A stretch of DNA of 64,000 bases from assembly GCA_013376735.1 (NCBI GenBank), contig VINJ01000001.1, positions 2,728,001 to 2,792,000 of the forward strand. The letters are read 5' to 3'. Position numbers and translations under genes: made by a program. Origin of the DNA: a bacterium Scap17. Its GTDB lineage: Bacteria > Pseudomonadota > Gammaproteobacteria > Pseudomonadales > Halomonadaceae. The first letter of the stretch is position 1. The number at the start of each line of letters is the position of its first letter. Positions 8,226 to 15,892 of the stretch are shown here, in pieces. The notes under the pieces are model-generated. The model was not told the DNA's origin. It was given only the letters and a program-made list of their open reading frames with translations, and did not search any database.

Positions 8226-10772
8226 TCAACTTATTCTTTTCCGCTTCATTTCTATTTGACTTTGCCCTCTAACAGAAATATTTAGCAAAGAAGACAATTT
8301 TTGCTTATCCTTAAAATTGACCGGAAACATATAAATATGACGCACAACAAGCTCTTTAACTATACGAACACAGACAGTATTGTCGCTTAATTTAGTCATA
8401 CAGCTCTCAATACTATCAATATCAATCTTCTTGAAAAAATATAACTCTATAGACAACTTTAACAAGTGTAATGCCGGTGAGGGCTCTCGATCTTCAATCA
8501 TTCTATATATTTGTATGGCTTCTTTCGAACCGACAGAAGTAGATATCTTTCTGACTACAGCATTAATAACCCCATAAGTTAAATGAAGATATGCATTTTC
8601 CGCAAACTTTTCAACCTGACTATTACTTAACTCAGGGTTTTCTTCTAAATGACTGGATATCACCTTAACAATTTCTTTCTTAGATGCATCTGAGATAACA
8701 ATAAAATACTTCAAGAATCTTAACCCAGCATTGATTCCAGACTCTGCTAACAGGGTTAATGAATCCCTACGTAAAGATGCATGCCTATTCCTAATTATCT
8801 GGCCAGCAACCTCCATCCCCTTAAAAGTTTTATTGATATTTGCCAGAAGATCCGGTGACTCATCTTGGAATTCTTCATCAGATGTGCCTTCATGTTTATC
8901 GAGCTTTTCATTATACTCATCTCTTTCTCGCTGTATTTCACGTTGCTCAATAATCAACTCAGGTATTTGACGCATGAAGTCATCCATGAAGGCAAGCTGT
9001 CGTCTATCAAGAGTTGCCGAGAGATGCTCACTAAACAAGTTTGAAAGTACATCTTGTATCTTATTTATGACCCATGTTTCCTTTGTATGGTGAGTCACAA
9101 ATATCAGTATATTTGCACAATCCTCGCGATGCATATTATCAAGCAGATAATCTACCTTAAGCTGAACTTCTTCATATTCAGAATACGCTTCAGAGATCTT
9201 CTTCCCCACAAAAAAATAATAGATATATGGATATTTAAAATCTATACTGAGACCTTTGTGGCACAATATAGAGTGCTTAACCAATTTTGGCATTACGACT
9301 TCTTGCTCTATATCCAAGTATAAATCACAATATTCGTCGAAAAATACCCTCAGCTGCTGACTATTAAGCCCGCCTTCATTAATAAAGATTTTCCAAGCAA
9401 GCTCAGTCAATACATTTAAGTATTTGTCGTATTCATTATCATGTATTTTAGCATTAGAAAATGCTTGGTAGATTAGCTGTTGATAGCAATGACCGTGTGA
9501 TGAAAGCTCTAGACTCAGCTTAGAGTTGGCCTCAAACATCTGCAGAAGCATGAGTATGTAGATTGGTTTTGGCGGGACTATGTTTTTCTTTACTACAGAG
9601 TTAATAGCATCTTTCAGCTCGTCACATTTAGAGTATAGCTCTTCTTCTGTTATGGTCTCAATTACACCGAGTGATATCCAATTACGAATTAATTCTTCAC
9701 GCTTTTTATTACCAAAAACCAGAATGTCAATTTTGTCAAAATCATCTAAGGCAGGGATCTCGTCTATAAGCAAAGAAAATGACGATTGAACTGTAAATAT
9801 GCATTTGTCGAAAATATCACAGAGCTCAAGAATAAACTTGTCACGGAACTTTTTATTCAAATGAACCTTATCAAGATTATCAATAATAACAACCTTGCCA
9901 GGGGTTTCCAAATAGTTATCTAGAGTTATGCCCTCATATTGACGTGCCAACTCTTTAGCAATCAAACTTAGGACGCTCGAATCTTTAACTTCCTCACCAT
10001 TAATTATCAATGGTATTTTTGAGCCAATCAGCAAGCTTTTATAGTAATACTTCAATAATGAAGTTTTCCCTTGTTGCTCATCTCCAGAAATGACAATGCG
10101 AGAGCAATCGTTTATAACATCCTCAGCACTTCCAAAAGACTTTAATTCTTTATTGTTTTCGTTTAACAACTCTACATCTGGCACTACATACACATCTGAG
10201 AGCTTGACTTTTTTAACATTACGGTGGGTAAGAGTGATTTCGGTATCTTCGATCCATTCATTTATACAAGGACTAACAACAAGGCCACCTTTATCACTTG
10301 AGATAAAAGCTTGCGACCTATTTGCCTTTGGAACAAATTCCTCAATATGTTTTCGTATACCAGAAACAACATTTAGCCAAGCTTCATCTAAATTACCCCA
10401 TGTATCAACAGGCTTAGCATCTTTAGGCAAGCCTTGGAATTTAGCTATAGGGGAGCTTGACCAATCTGTAGAGCGGACAATTATTGGTATAAGTTGAGCC
10501 TGCCCAGCATCATGCATTTCAATAGCTTTGCTAGCTTCTATATCTATACAGTAGTCAGAACTCAAGAAAGATGAGCTGACAAGAAATAATATCAAGTCTG
10601 AATCTAAAAGATGGCTAGATATTTCCGCCGACCAATCGGACGCGGGAATAATTTTTCGGTCATGCCACTCTACTATATCTCCGTTCCTTACCAATCCTGA
10701 TATATGCTCAACCAGCTCATCTTTAAACTTTTCATCTTTATGAGAGTAACTAATAAATACTTTTGACGGCAT
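8226..10772 (-). CDS. TIR domain/P-loop NTPase protein, probable anti-phage defence
   Basis: An 848-residue protein. Residues 1-145 form a TIR domain (KVFISYSHKDEKF, IVEWHDRKI, LILFLVSSSFLSSDYC, then DIEAS, where E79 occupies the NADase glutamate position). Residues about 210-480 are a P-loop NTPase of STAND type, with Walker A GDEQQGKT at 230-237 and Walker B VVIIDNLDK at 294-302. The remaining 350 residues are mainly helical, typical of a sensor region, and end in a basic tail. Family knowledge: TIR effectors joined to NTPase sensors cleave NAD+ or make signal nucleotides after phage recognition, killing or arresting the cell. AAAGGGA precedes the ATG. AT-rich codon use differs strongly from all neighbours, indicating transfer. 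The phage trigger is unknown. Confidence 0.92.
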   Translation of the reverse strand: MPSKVFISYSHKDEKFKDELVEHISGLVRNGDIVEWHDRKIIPASDWSAEISSHLLDSDLILFLVSSSFLSSDYCIDIEASKAIEMHDAGQAQLIPIIVRSTDWSSSPIAKFQGLPKDAKPVDTWGNLDEAWLNVVSGIRKHIEEFVPKANRSQAFISSDKGGLVVSPCINEWIEDTEITLTHRNVKKVKLSDVYVVPDVELLNENNKELKSFGSAEDVINDCSRIVISGDEQQGKTSLLKYYYKSLLIGSKIPLIINGEEVKDSSVLSLIAKELARQYEGITLDNYLETPGKVVIIDNLDKVHLNKKFRDKFILELCDIFDKCIFTVQSSFSLLIDEIPALDDFDKIDILVFGNKKREELIRNWISLGVIETITEEELYSKCDELKDAINSVVKKNIVPPKPIYILMLLQMFEANSKLSLELSSHGHCYQQLIYQAFSNAKIHDNEYDKYLNVLTELAWKIFINEGGLNSQQLRVFFDEYCDLYLDIEQEVVMPKLVKHSILCHKGLSIDFKYPYIYYFFVGKKISEAYSEYEEVQLKVDYLLDNMHREDCANILIFVTHHTKETWVINKIQDVLSNLFSEHLSATLDRRQLAFMDDFMRQIPELIIEQREIQRERDEYNEKLDKHEGTSDEEFQDESPDLLANINKTFKGMEVAGQIIRNRHASLRRDSLTLLAESGINAGLRFLKYFIVISDASKKEIVKVISSHLEENPELSNSQVEKFAENAYLHLTYGVINAVVRKISTSVGSKEAIQIYRMIEDREPSPALHLLKLSIELYFFKKIDIDSIESCMTKLSDNTVCVRIVKELVVRHIYMFPVNFKDKQKLSSLLNISVRGQSQIEMKRKRIS

Positions 10773-10987
10773 GTCTAATCCCTTTAACCTTAGAGTTGCT
10801 TTATCACAACAGCCAGCTTAAACCAAAAACGTTAAAATCCTTTAGAAAGATAGTAGCCCAACGCTTTTAGCATAATCCATAGAACAAATTTCAAGCATGA
10901 ACACACTAACAATTTCTTGAATCTAAGGTCAGAGAAATAAAAAGTCCAGTCACAAATAGTCTTTCGCTTTCACCACAACTATATTGG
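10773..10987. other. AT-rich upstream region of the TIR/NTPase gene
   Basis: About 215 AT-rich bases that should hold the TIR/NTPase promoter on the minus strand. No open frame or RNA gene is supported, and no inverted repeats typical of insertion-sequence ends were noticed. Confidence 0.4.
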
Positions 10988-11085
10988 CAACCGCCTCTCC
11001 CTCGGCACCTGGCAAGGCATCTGGCTTGGCGAACACCGCGACCACGGCGGTAGCCGCAGGTTGTGTCTGACGCTGAGTGGAGAAT
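10988..11085 (+). pseudogene. Displaced yjbQ 3' fragment (right copy of repeat)
   Basis: Read in frame, this encodes [19 protein letters not shown] and onward to LTLSGE and a TGA stop, the same 33-codon end as intact yjbQ. It has no start and is followed within two bases by a terminator. The arrangement suggests it is the original chromosomal yjbQ end, pushed 2.9 kb away when the islet arrived with a replacement end. Confidence 0.85.
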
Positions 11086-11087
11086 GA

Positions 11088-11118
11088 AAAAAGGCCGCGA
11101 GTGATCGCGGCCTTTTTG
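11088..11118 (+). terminator. Rho-independent terminator, probably the original yjbQ terminator
   Basis: The arms aaaaaggccgcga and tcgcggccttttt enclose a GTGA loop. It directly follows the displaced yjbQ end, so it was likely the native terminator of yjbQ before insertion. Confidence 0.8.
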
Positions 11119-11144
11119 GTCTTCAGGGACTACTTAACACGGGC

Positions 11145-11618
11145 TTATCGCGTCGAGTCCTCGTCCCCTACCGTGCCACCCATCGGGTCGATGGCTTTGC
11201 TGGAGGGGTATTTGTAGGAGGCGAAGCGCACGGCGAGTACCGAGAGGGCGAGGAAGAAGATGCCGCCGCAGAGGTAGAGCAGGCCGATATCGGGGGCCTT
11301 GTGATGGGAGACATCGCCGATGAGGTAGCGCGTGAGCGCGGTGATGGCGATGTAGAGCAGAAAACGGATCGGCAGGTGATTGGTCTTGAAGTAGATACCG
11401 ACCATCGCGCCGAGTTCGAGATAGATGAATAGCAGCAGGATGTCATCGACGCTGGCCGAGCCCTTGGCGAACATCTCGAAGAAGGCCGATACCGAGGCGA
11501 TGGCAATCGCGCCGCCGATGGCGAACAGCCCGAGATAGTGAAAGCCTTCGACCAGCAAGTTGCCGATCGAGTTGGCTTGCTTGTGCATGCGCTCCCGATG
11601 CTTGTCCAGCCTGTTCAT
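11145..11618 (-). CDS. PsiE-family membrane protein
   Basis: A 157-residue protein with four hydrophobic helices and the phrase LELGAMVGIYFKTNHLPIRFLLYIAITALTR characteristic of PsiE (phosphate-starvation-inducible E). Family members are small inner-membrane proteins of unknown biochemical function; phosphate regulation is known only for E. coli. The start at 11618 gives MNRLDKHRERMHKQ, a basic cytoplasmic N-terminus. A frame extending to 11660 is possible but unsupported. No Pho box was recognised upstream. Confidence 0.85.
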   Translation of the reverse strand: MNRLDKHRERMHKQANSIGNLLVEGFHYLGLFAIGGAIAIASVSAFFEMFAKGSASVDDILLLFIYLELGAMVGIYFKTNHLPIRFLLYIAITALTRYLIGDVSHHKAPDIGLLYLCGGIFFLALSVLAVRFASYKYPSSKAIDPMGGTVGDEDSTR

Positions 11619-11721
11619 GCCGCGTGTCCTCAGACAGAGATGATGGGAAAGAGACTGCAATATCGGTGCCGCGGTCGTGATGAAGGCTAGTTTGGGCCAT
11701 CAGGCCCGCGCAGGCGCTGCC

Positions 11722-12414
11722 CTACCAGCCGAGCGTTTGCTTGACGAAGGGAATGGTCAGTTTGCGCTGAGCGGAGAGCGAGGCGTTGTCGAGTTCGCTC
11801 ATCGCCGCGAACAGGCCCGGCAGGCTGCGCGGCCCGCGATGCAGGATGTAGCGGGCGACTTCGTCGGGCAGTGCAAGGCCGTGATCACGGGCACGCAATT
11901 TGAGCGCTTCGAGGCGCTGGGCGTCATCCAGCCCCGAGAGATGGAAGGTGACGCCCCAGGAGAGGCGCGAGGCGAGATCCGGCAGGATGACAGGCAGCAG
12001 ACGCGGCGCGCAGCTGGCACTGACCAGCAGATGCCGCCCGCCGTCACGCAGGCGGTTGTAGAGGTGGAACAGCGCCTCTTCCCAGCGCTGGCGACCGATC
12101 ACCACATCCAGGTCATCGATGGCGACCAGGTCCATCTCATCCAGCCCTTCGAGCATGTGCGGCGGGAAGTGACCCAGCTCATTGAGCGGCAGATAGAAGG
12201 CACGCTTGCCCTGCTCGCCCGCCAGATGACAGGCCGCCTGCAACAGGTGGCTACGCCCACTCTGCTCGCCGCCCCACAGATAGACGAAGGGCTCCCCGCC
12301 GTCGGCAAGCTGCCCCTTGAGGGCCTCCGCCAGCGAGGTCGAGGTGAAGTGGTAGTTGTCGAAGGTCGCGGCGTCACGTACCCCGACGCCGAGTGCCATC
12401 TGTCCCTGAGTCAT
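11722..12414 (-). CDS. hda: DnaA-regulatory inactivator Hda
   Basis: A 230-residue AAA+ protein related to the central domain of DnaA. The Walker A motif reads GGEQSGRSHLL, with Arg where DnaA has Lys, as is common in Hda; Walker B is LVAIDDLDVV. The N-terminus contains the short QMALGV clamp-binding motif (residues 4-9) through which Hda binds the beta clamp. Family knowledge: with DNA-loaded clamp it stimulates ATP hydrolysis by DnaA and so limits replication starts. The ATG at 12414 is chosen over one at 12420 because of ribosome-site spacing. It lies downstream of the AI-2E permease gene, and the hda-permease-purM-purN order is conserved in many gammaproteobacteria. Confidence 0.95.
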   Translation of the reverse strand: MTQGQMALGVGVRDAATFDNYHFTSTSLAEALKGQLADGGEPFVYLWGGEQSGRSHLLQAACHLAGEQGKRAFYLPLNELGHFPPHMLEGLDEMDLVAIDDLDVVIGRQRWEEALFHLYNRLRDGGRHLLVSASCAPRLLPVILPDLASRLSWGVTFHLSGLDDAQRLEALKLRARDHGLALPDEVARYILHRGPRSLPGLFAAMSELDNASLSAQRKLTIPFVKQTLGW

Positions 12415-12460
12415 TGCCATCCGTCATGCTGATTGTTGTTGCCGTGATCTCGTCTCTCGA

Positions 12461-13570
12461 TCACTGGGTATCCTCTGCCGCCGGCGGTGCTGGCTGATCT
12501 GCTGCTACCGCGGGGCGAGAATCACGCTGTTGGTCATATAAAGTACTGTTTTTATAGCGATCATGCAGATAACGCAAGAGCACCATGATCACGGCCGCCA
12601 CCGGCAGGGCCAGCAGAATGCCGGTAAAGCCGAACAGCTGGCCGCCCGCCATCACCGCGAAGATGACCGCGACCGGATGCAGACCGATCTTGTCGCCCAA
12701 CAGCAGCGGCTGCAACACCACGCCTTCCAGCAGCTGACCGAGCGCGAAGACCCCGCCGACCGCCAGCAGCGCCCACCACTCGCCGAACTGGAAGAAGGCC
12801 ACCGTGGCCGCGATCAGGATACCCACGATGACGCCCAGGTAAGGCACGATGCTGGCAAGCCCCGCCACCAGGCCGATCAACAGCGCGAACTTGAGCCCGA
12901 TGATCGCCAGGCCGATGGCGTAGACGATGCCCAGACTCAGCATCACCAGCAGCTGCCCGCGCAGGAAGGCGCCCAGCACCTCATCACAGTCATGCGCCAG
13001 ACGCGTGGCGGTGGGCTCCATATGGCGCGGCAGCAGGCCCTGCAGTTTCTCCTTCATGCGGTCCCAGTCGAGCAGCAGATAGAAGGTGACGACGGGAATC
13101 AGCGCCAGATTGCCCAGCCAGATGGCCATCGCCAGCCCGGACTTGGAGACGGTACCCAGCAGTGCGGCGGCGAAGGTGCCGGTCTCTTTCCAGTTGCCCA
13201 GCAGCAGCGAGCGGACCTGATCGAAATCGGCACTGAAATCCAGCCCGGTGAACGCCTGGATTTCCGGCAGCACCGTCTCGCGTATCCAGTTGAAGACCAC
13301 CGGCATGAAGCTGATCAACTGTGCCAGCTGGCGCCCGAGCAGCGGCACCAGAATCAGCATGGCGATCAACAGCACCAGTGAAAGCACGCTGAACACCAGC
13401 GTGACCGCCAGATGGCGCGACAGGCCCTTGTCTTCCAGCCAGTCGGCCAGCGGGTCACCCAGATAGGCGAGAATCATGCCGATGAAGAACGGCATCAGAA
13501 TCGGTTCGAGCATCACCAACAGGCCGAGGAAGGCCACGCCTGCGGCCAGCAACCACCATTTACGCTGCAT
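12461..13570 (-). CDS. AI-2E family (PerM-like) membrane transporter
   Basis: A 369-residue polytopic protein with about seven membrane helices. A pair begins MQRKWWLLAAGVAFLGLL; the family signature LAYLGDPLADWLEDKGLSR follows near residue 38, and the late segment PYLGVIVGILIAATVAFFQFG and LVGLASIVP-type region are also typical. Some relatives export autoinducer-2, others are Na+/H+ antiporters, so the substrate is open. AAGGAGTG precedes the start at 13570. It is transcribed with hda and divergently from purM. Confidence 0.9.
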   Translation of the reverse strand: MQRKWWLLAAGVAFLGLLVMLEPILMPFFIGMILAYLGDPLADWLEDKGLSRHLAVTLVFSVLSLVLLIAMLILVPLLGRQLAQLISFMPVVFNWIRETVLPEIQAFTGLDFSADFDQVRSLLLGNWKETGTFAAALLGTVSKSGLAMAIWLGNLALIPVVTFYLLLDWDRMKEKLQGLLPRHMEPTATRLAHDCDEVLGAFLRGQLLVMLSLGIVYAIGLAIIGLKFALLIGLVAGLASIVPYLGVIVGILIAATVAFFQFGEWWALLAVGGVFALGQLLEGVVLQPLLLGDKIGLHPVAVIFAVMAGGQLFGFTGILLALPVAAVIMVLLRYLHDRYKNSTLYDQQRDSRPAVAADQPAPPAAEDTQ

Positions 13571-13882
13571 CTTCACTCCTTGAGACAAGCCGTGGGGCAC
13601 TCGTGACGGCTGACTGCCGACGGCGCACGCATCACCCATTGTTGCCTGTCGCCGAGTCACCCACAAGACACGCGCCGCTCACGCGTCTGACATTGCCTCC
13701 CCCGGCGCCACCCAAGGTGCGACAAGGCCTGCCATGACTGGCGTGGCGGCCTTTTCACATTTTGATGCGGTTTTGTGAATCGGCACAGTGTCAGCTGCGG
13801 AGCGCAATGCTACAATAGCCGCCTTTCTTTTCCCGCGATCGATCGTGTCTCACCGCCCAGGCCGCACCGACAGGAACCTCAC
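13571..13882. other. Divergent promoter region between permease and purM
   Basis: 312 bases separate two divergent genes. A good extended -10 for purM lies at 13808-13816. No PurR-type operator (ACGCAAACGTTTGCGT-like) was recognised, and no small gene is supported. Confidence 0.45.
13788..13816 (+). promoter_or_regulatory. Probable purM promoter
   Basis: TGCTACAAT at 13808-13816 is an extended -10 element. GTGTCA, 17 bases upstream, is a weak -35. The distance to the purM start is 66 bases. Confidence 0.45.
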
Positions 13883-14965
13883 ATGACGCAACGCCCCCAG
13901 GACTCCTCGCCCAGCAAGACTTCCTTGAGCTACAAGGATGCAGGTGTCGATATCGATGCAGGCAACGCCCTCGTCGAACGCATCAAGGGTGTCGCCAAGC
14001 GCACTCACCGCCCGGAAGTGATGGGTGGTCTGGGTGGCTTCGGCGCCCTGTGCGAACTGCCGGCAGGCTACTGCCAGCCCGTGCTGGTCACCGGCACCGA
14101 TGGCGTGGGCACCAAGCTGCGCCTGGCCATGGACCTCAACCGTCACGACACCATCGGCATCGATCTGGTCGCCATGTGCGTCAATGACCTGGTGGTCGCC
14201 GGCGCCGAGCCGCTGCAGTTCCTCGATTACTACGCCACCGGCAAGCTCGATGTCGACATCGCCGCTGACGTTGTCACCGGTATCGGCGAAGGCTGCCTGC
14301 AGTCCGGCTGCGCGCTGGTCGGTGGCGAGACCGCTGAAATGCCGGGCATGTACGAAGGCAGCGACTACGACCTGGCCGGCTTCTGCGTCGGTGTGGTCGA
14401 GAAGTCCGAGATCCTCGACGGCAAGAAGGTCGGCGCAGGCGACGTGATTCTGGGTCTGGCCTCCTCCGGCCCGCACTCCAACGGCTACTCGCTGATCCGC
14501 AAGATTCTCGAAGTCGCCGATGCCTCCCTGCTCGAGCAGGAAATCGACGGCCAGCCGCTGGCTGACGCCCTGATGGCGCCGACGCGCATCTACGTCAAGC
14601 CGCTGCTGTCGCTGCTCAAGGAAAGCGGCCTGTCCGTGCACGCCATGTCCCACATCACCGGTGGCGGCCTGCTCGAGAACATCCCGCGCGTGCTGCCGGA
14701 AGACTGCACCGCCGAGATCGACGTCGCCAGCTGGAAGCGCCCGGCCGTCTTCGATTGGCTGCAGCAGCAGGGCAACGTCGAAGAGCACGAGATGCACCGC
14801 GTGCTGAACTGCGGTGTCGGCATGGTCGTGGTCGTCGCTGAATCCGATGCCACGGCCGCACGTGCTCACCTGGAAGCCCAGGGCGAGGCCGTCTTCACCC
14901 TCGGCACCATCCGCGCCCGCAACGGCATGGAAGAGCAGGTCCAGCTGGAGAATCTGTCCGCATGA
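13883..14965 (+). CDS. purM: Phosphoribosylformylglycinamidine cyclo-ligase (AIR synthetase)
   Basis: A 360-residue enzyme of purine synthesis that uses ATP to close formylglycinamidine ribonucleotide into aminoimidazole ribonucleotide. The family core is obvious: [20 protein letters not shown], the ATP-site segment [32 protein letters not shown] and [12 protein letters not shown] short N-terminal extension ([13 protein letters not shown]) precedes the usual start of the family. An upstream in-frame codon at 13775 lies in front of the probable promoter, so 13883 is used. It overlaps purN by four bases (ATGA), so translation is probably coupled. Confidence 0.97.
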   Translation: MTQRPQDSSPSKTSLSYKDAGVDIDAGNALVERIKGVAKRTHRPEVMGGLGGFGALCELPAGYCQPVLVTGTDGVGTKLRLAMDLNRHDTIGIDLVAMCVNDLVVAGAEPLQFLDYYATGKLDVDIAADVVTGIGEGCLQSGCALVGGETAEMPGMYEGSDYDLAGFCVGVVEKSEILDGKKVGAGDVILGLASSGPHSNGYSLIRKILEVADASLLEQEIDGQPLADALMAPTRIYVKPLLSLLKESGLSVHAMSHITGGGLLENIPRVLPEDCTAEIDVASWKRPAVFDWLQQQGNVEEHEMHRVLNCGVGMVVVVAESDATAARAHLEAQGEAVFTLGTIRARNGMEEQVQLENLSA

Positions 14966-15738
14966 TCGAACCGACTACCAACGCCTCCAACGGTGACACT
15001 CTCGGCGGCTTCGGCAACGGTTTCGAGGCAGACGATGCGCCGGTTCGCCCGCGCGTCGTGGTACTGATTTCCGGCAGCGGCAGCAATCTGCAGGCGCTGC
15101 TGGAAGCACAGGAACACGACGAGCTGGGCGGCGACGTGGTCGCGGTCATCTCCAACAAGGCCGATGCCTACGGCCTGGTGCGTGCACGTGACGCCGGCGT
15201 CGATGCCGTGGTGCTGCCGCATGATGAGTACGAGAACCGCGAGCACTACGATGGCGCCCTGATCAAGGTGATCGAGCGTCATGAACCGGATCTCATCGTG
15301 CTGGCCGGTTTCATGCGCATCCTGTCGCCGATCTTCGTGCAGCGCTTCTTCGGCCGCCTGATCAACATCCATCCGTCGCTGCTGCCGGCCTGGCCGGGGC
15401 TGGATACCCACCGCAAGGTGCTGGAAGCCGGCGAGAAGGAGCACGGCGCCAGCGTGCACTTCGTCACCGAAGAGCTCGATGGTGGCCCGGTCGCGATCCA
15501 GGCCGTCGCCAACGTGCTGGACGGCGATGATGAGGCCAGCCTGAAGGAGCGCGTTCACACGCGTGAGCACCTGATCTACCCGATCGCAGTGCGCTGGTTC
15601 CTCGAAGGCCGCCTCAAGCTCGACGGCGATGTGGCCAAGCTGGACGGTCACCCCCTGCCGGTGGGCGGTCTGCGCCTTTCCCACGCCGATGTGGAAGAAG
15701 AGCTCAGCGATGAGCTGCCGGAAGGCGAAGAAGACTGA
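14962..15738 (+). CDS. purN: Phosphoribosylglycinamide formyltransferase 1
   Basis: A 258-residue GAR transformylase that passes a formyl group from 10-formyltetrahydrofolate to GAR. The conserved segments are [15 protein letters not shown] (phosphate site), AGFMRILSP, the catalytic [16 protein letters not shown], and [12 protein letters not shown] with the active-site aspartate. It is about 45 residues longer than E. coli PurN: roughly 30 extra residues precede the catalytic domain and an acidic tail ends DELPEGEED. The acidic tail may reflect adaptation to salt, as in halophiles. It follows purM with ATGA overlap. Confidence 0.96.
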   Translation: MIEPTTNASNGDTLGGFGNGFEADDAPVRPRVVVLISGSGSNLQALLEAQEHDELGGDVVAVISNKADAYGLVRARDAGVDAVVLPHDEYENREHYDGALIKVIERHEPDLIVLAGFMRILSPIFVQRFFGRLINIHPSLLPAWPGLDTHRKVLEAGEKEHGASVHFVTEELDGGPVAIQAVANVLDGDDEASLKERVHTREHLIYPIAVRWFLEGRLKLDGDVAKLDGHPLPVGGLRLSHADVEEELSDELPEGEED

Positions 15739-15814
15739 TCAGTGACGCTACCTTGCTGGCAAGGCTGACTGAGCTGATAGCAAGTTGATAGCGCGCTGAC
15801 AGCGAGCTGAAAAC

Positions 15815-15857
15815 AGAAGACCCCGCGACATGCCGATGTCGCGGGGTCTTCTTTTTT
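15815..15857 (+). terminator. Rho-independent terminator after purN
   Basis: A perfect 17-base stem (15815-15831 with 15836-15852) and GCCG loop are followed by TTTTT. It lies between convergent genes and may act in both directions. Confidence 0.85.
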
Positions 15858-15892
15858 CTACTGATTCACTTCTCTCTCGATGGCATTCGCTT

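Larger units (their letters stand above)
8167..10987. mobile_element. AT-rich genomic islet inserted at the 3' end of yjbQ
   Basis: The stretch between the two yjbQ-end repeats has a sharply lower GC content than its surroundings (a sample line, 9241-9300, has 23 G/C of 60). It carries a single large minus-strand gene. Direct repeats at both borders and a gene-end target are the classical outcome of site-specific integration or homologous cassette exchange. No integrase, transposase or excisionase is present, so the islet is either a remnant, moved in trans, or exchanged by recombination in flanking genes. Confidence 0.75.

Noticed and set aside
8226-10772. Separate small genes within the TIR/NTPase region on the plus strand (for example 9054-9323 and 10090-10497)
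   Set aside because: They are antisense to one continuous 848-residue reading frame with coherent TIR and NTPase motifs.
8167-10987. Search for integrase, transposase or terminal inverted repeats in the AT-rich islet
   Set aside because: No such gene or inverted ends were found; only direct repeats of the yjbQ end flank it, so it is not called an insertion sequence.
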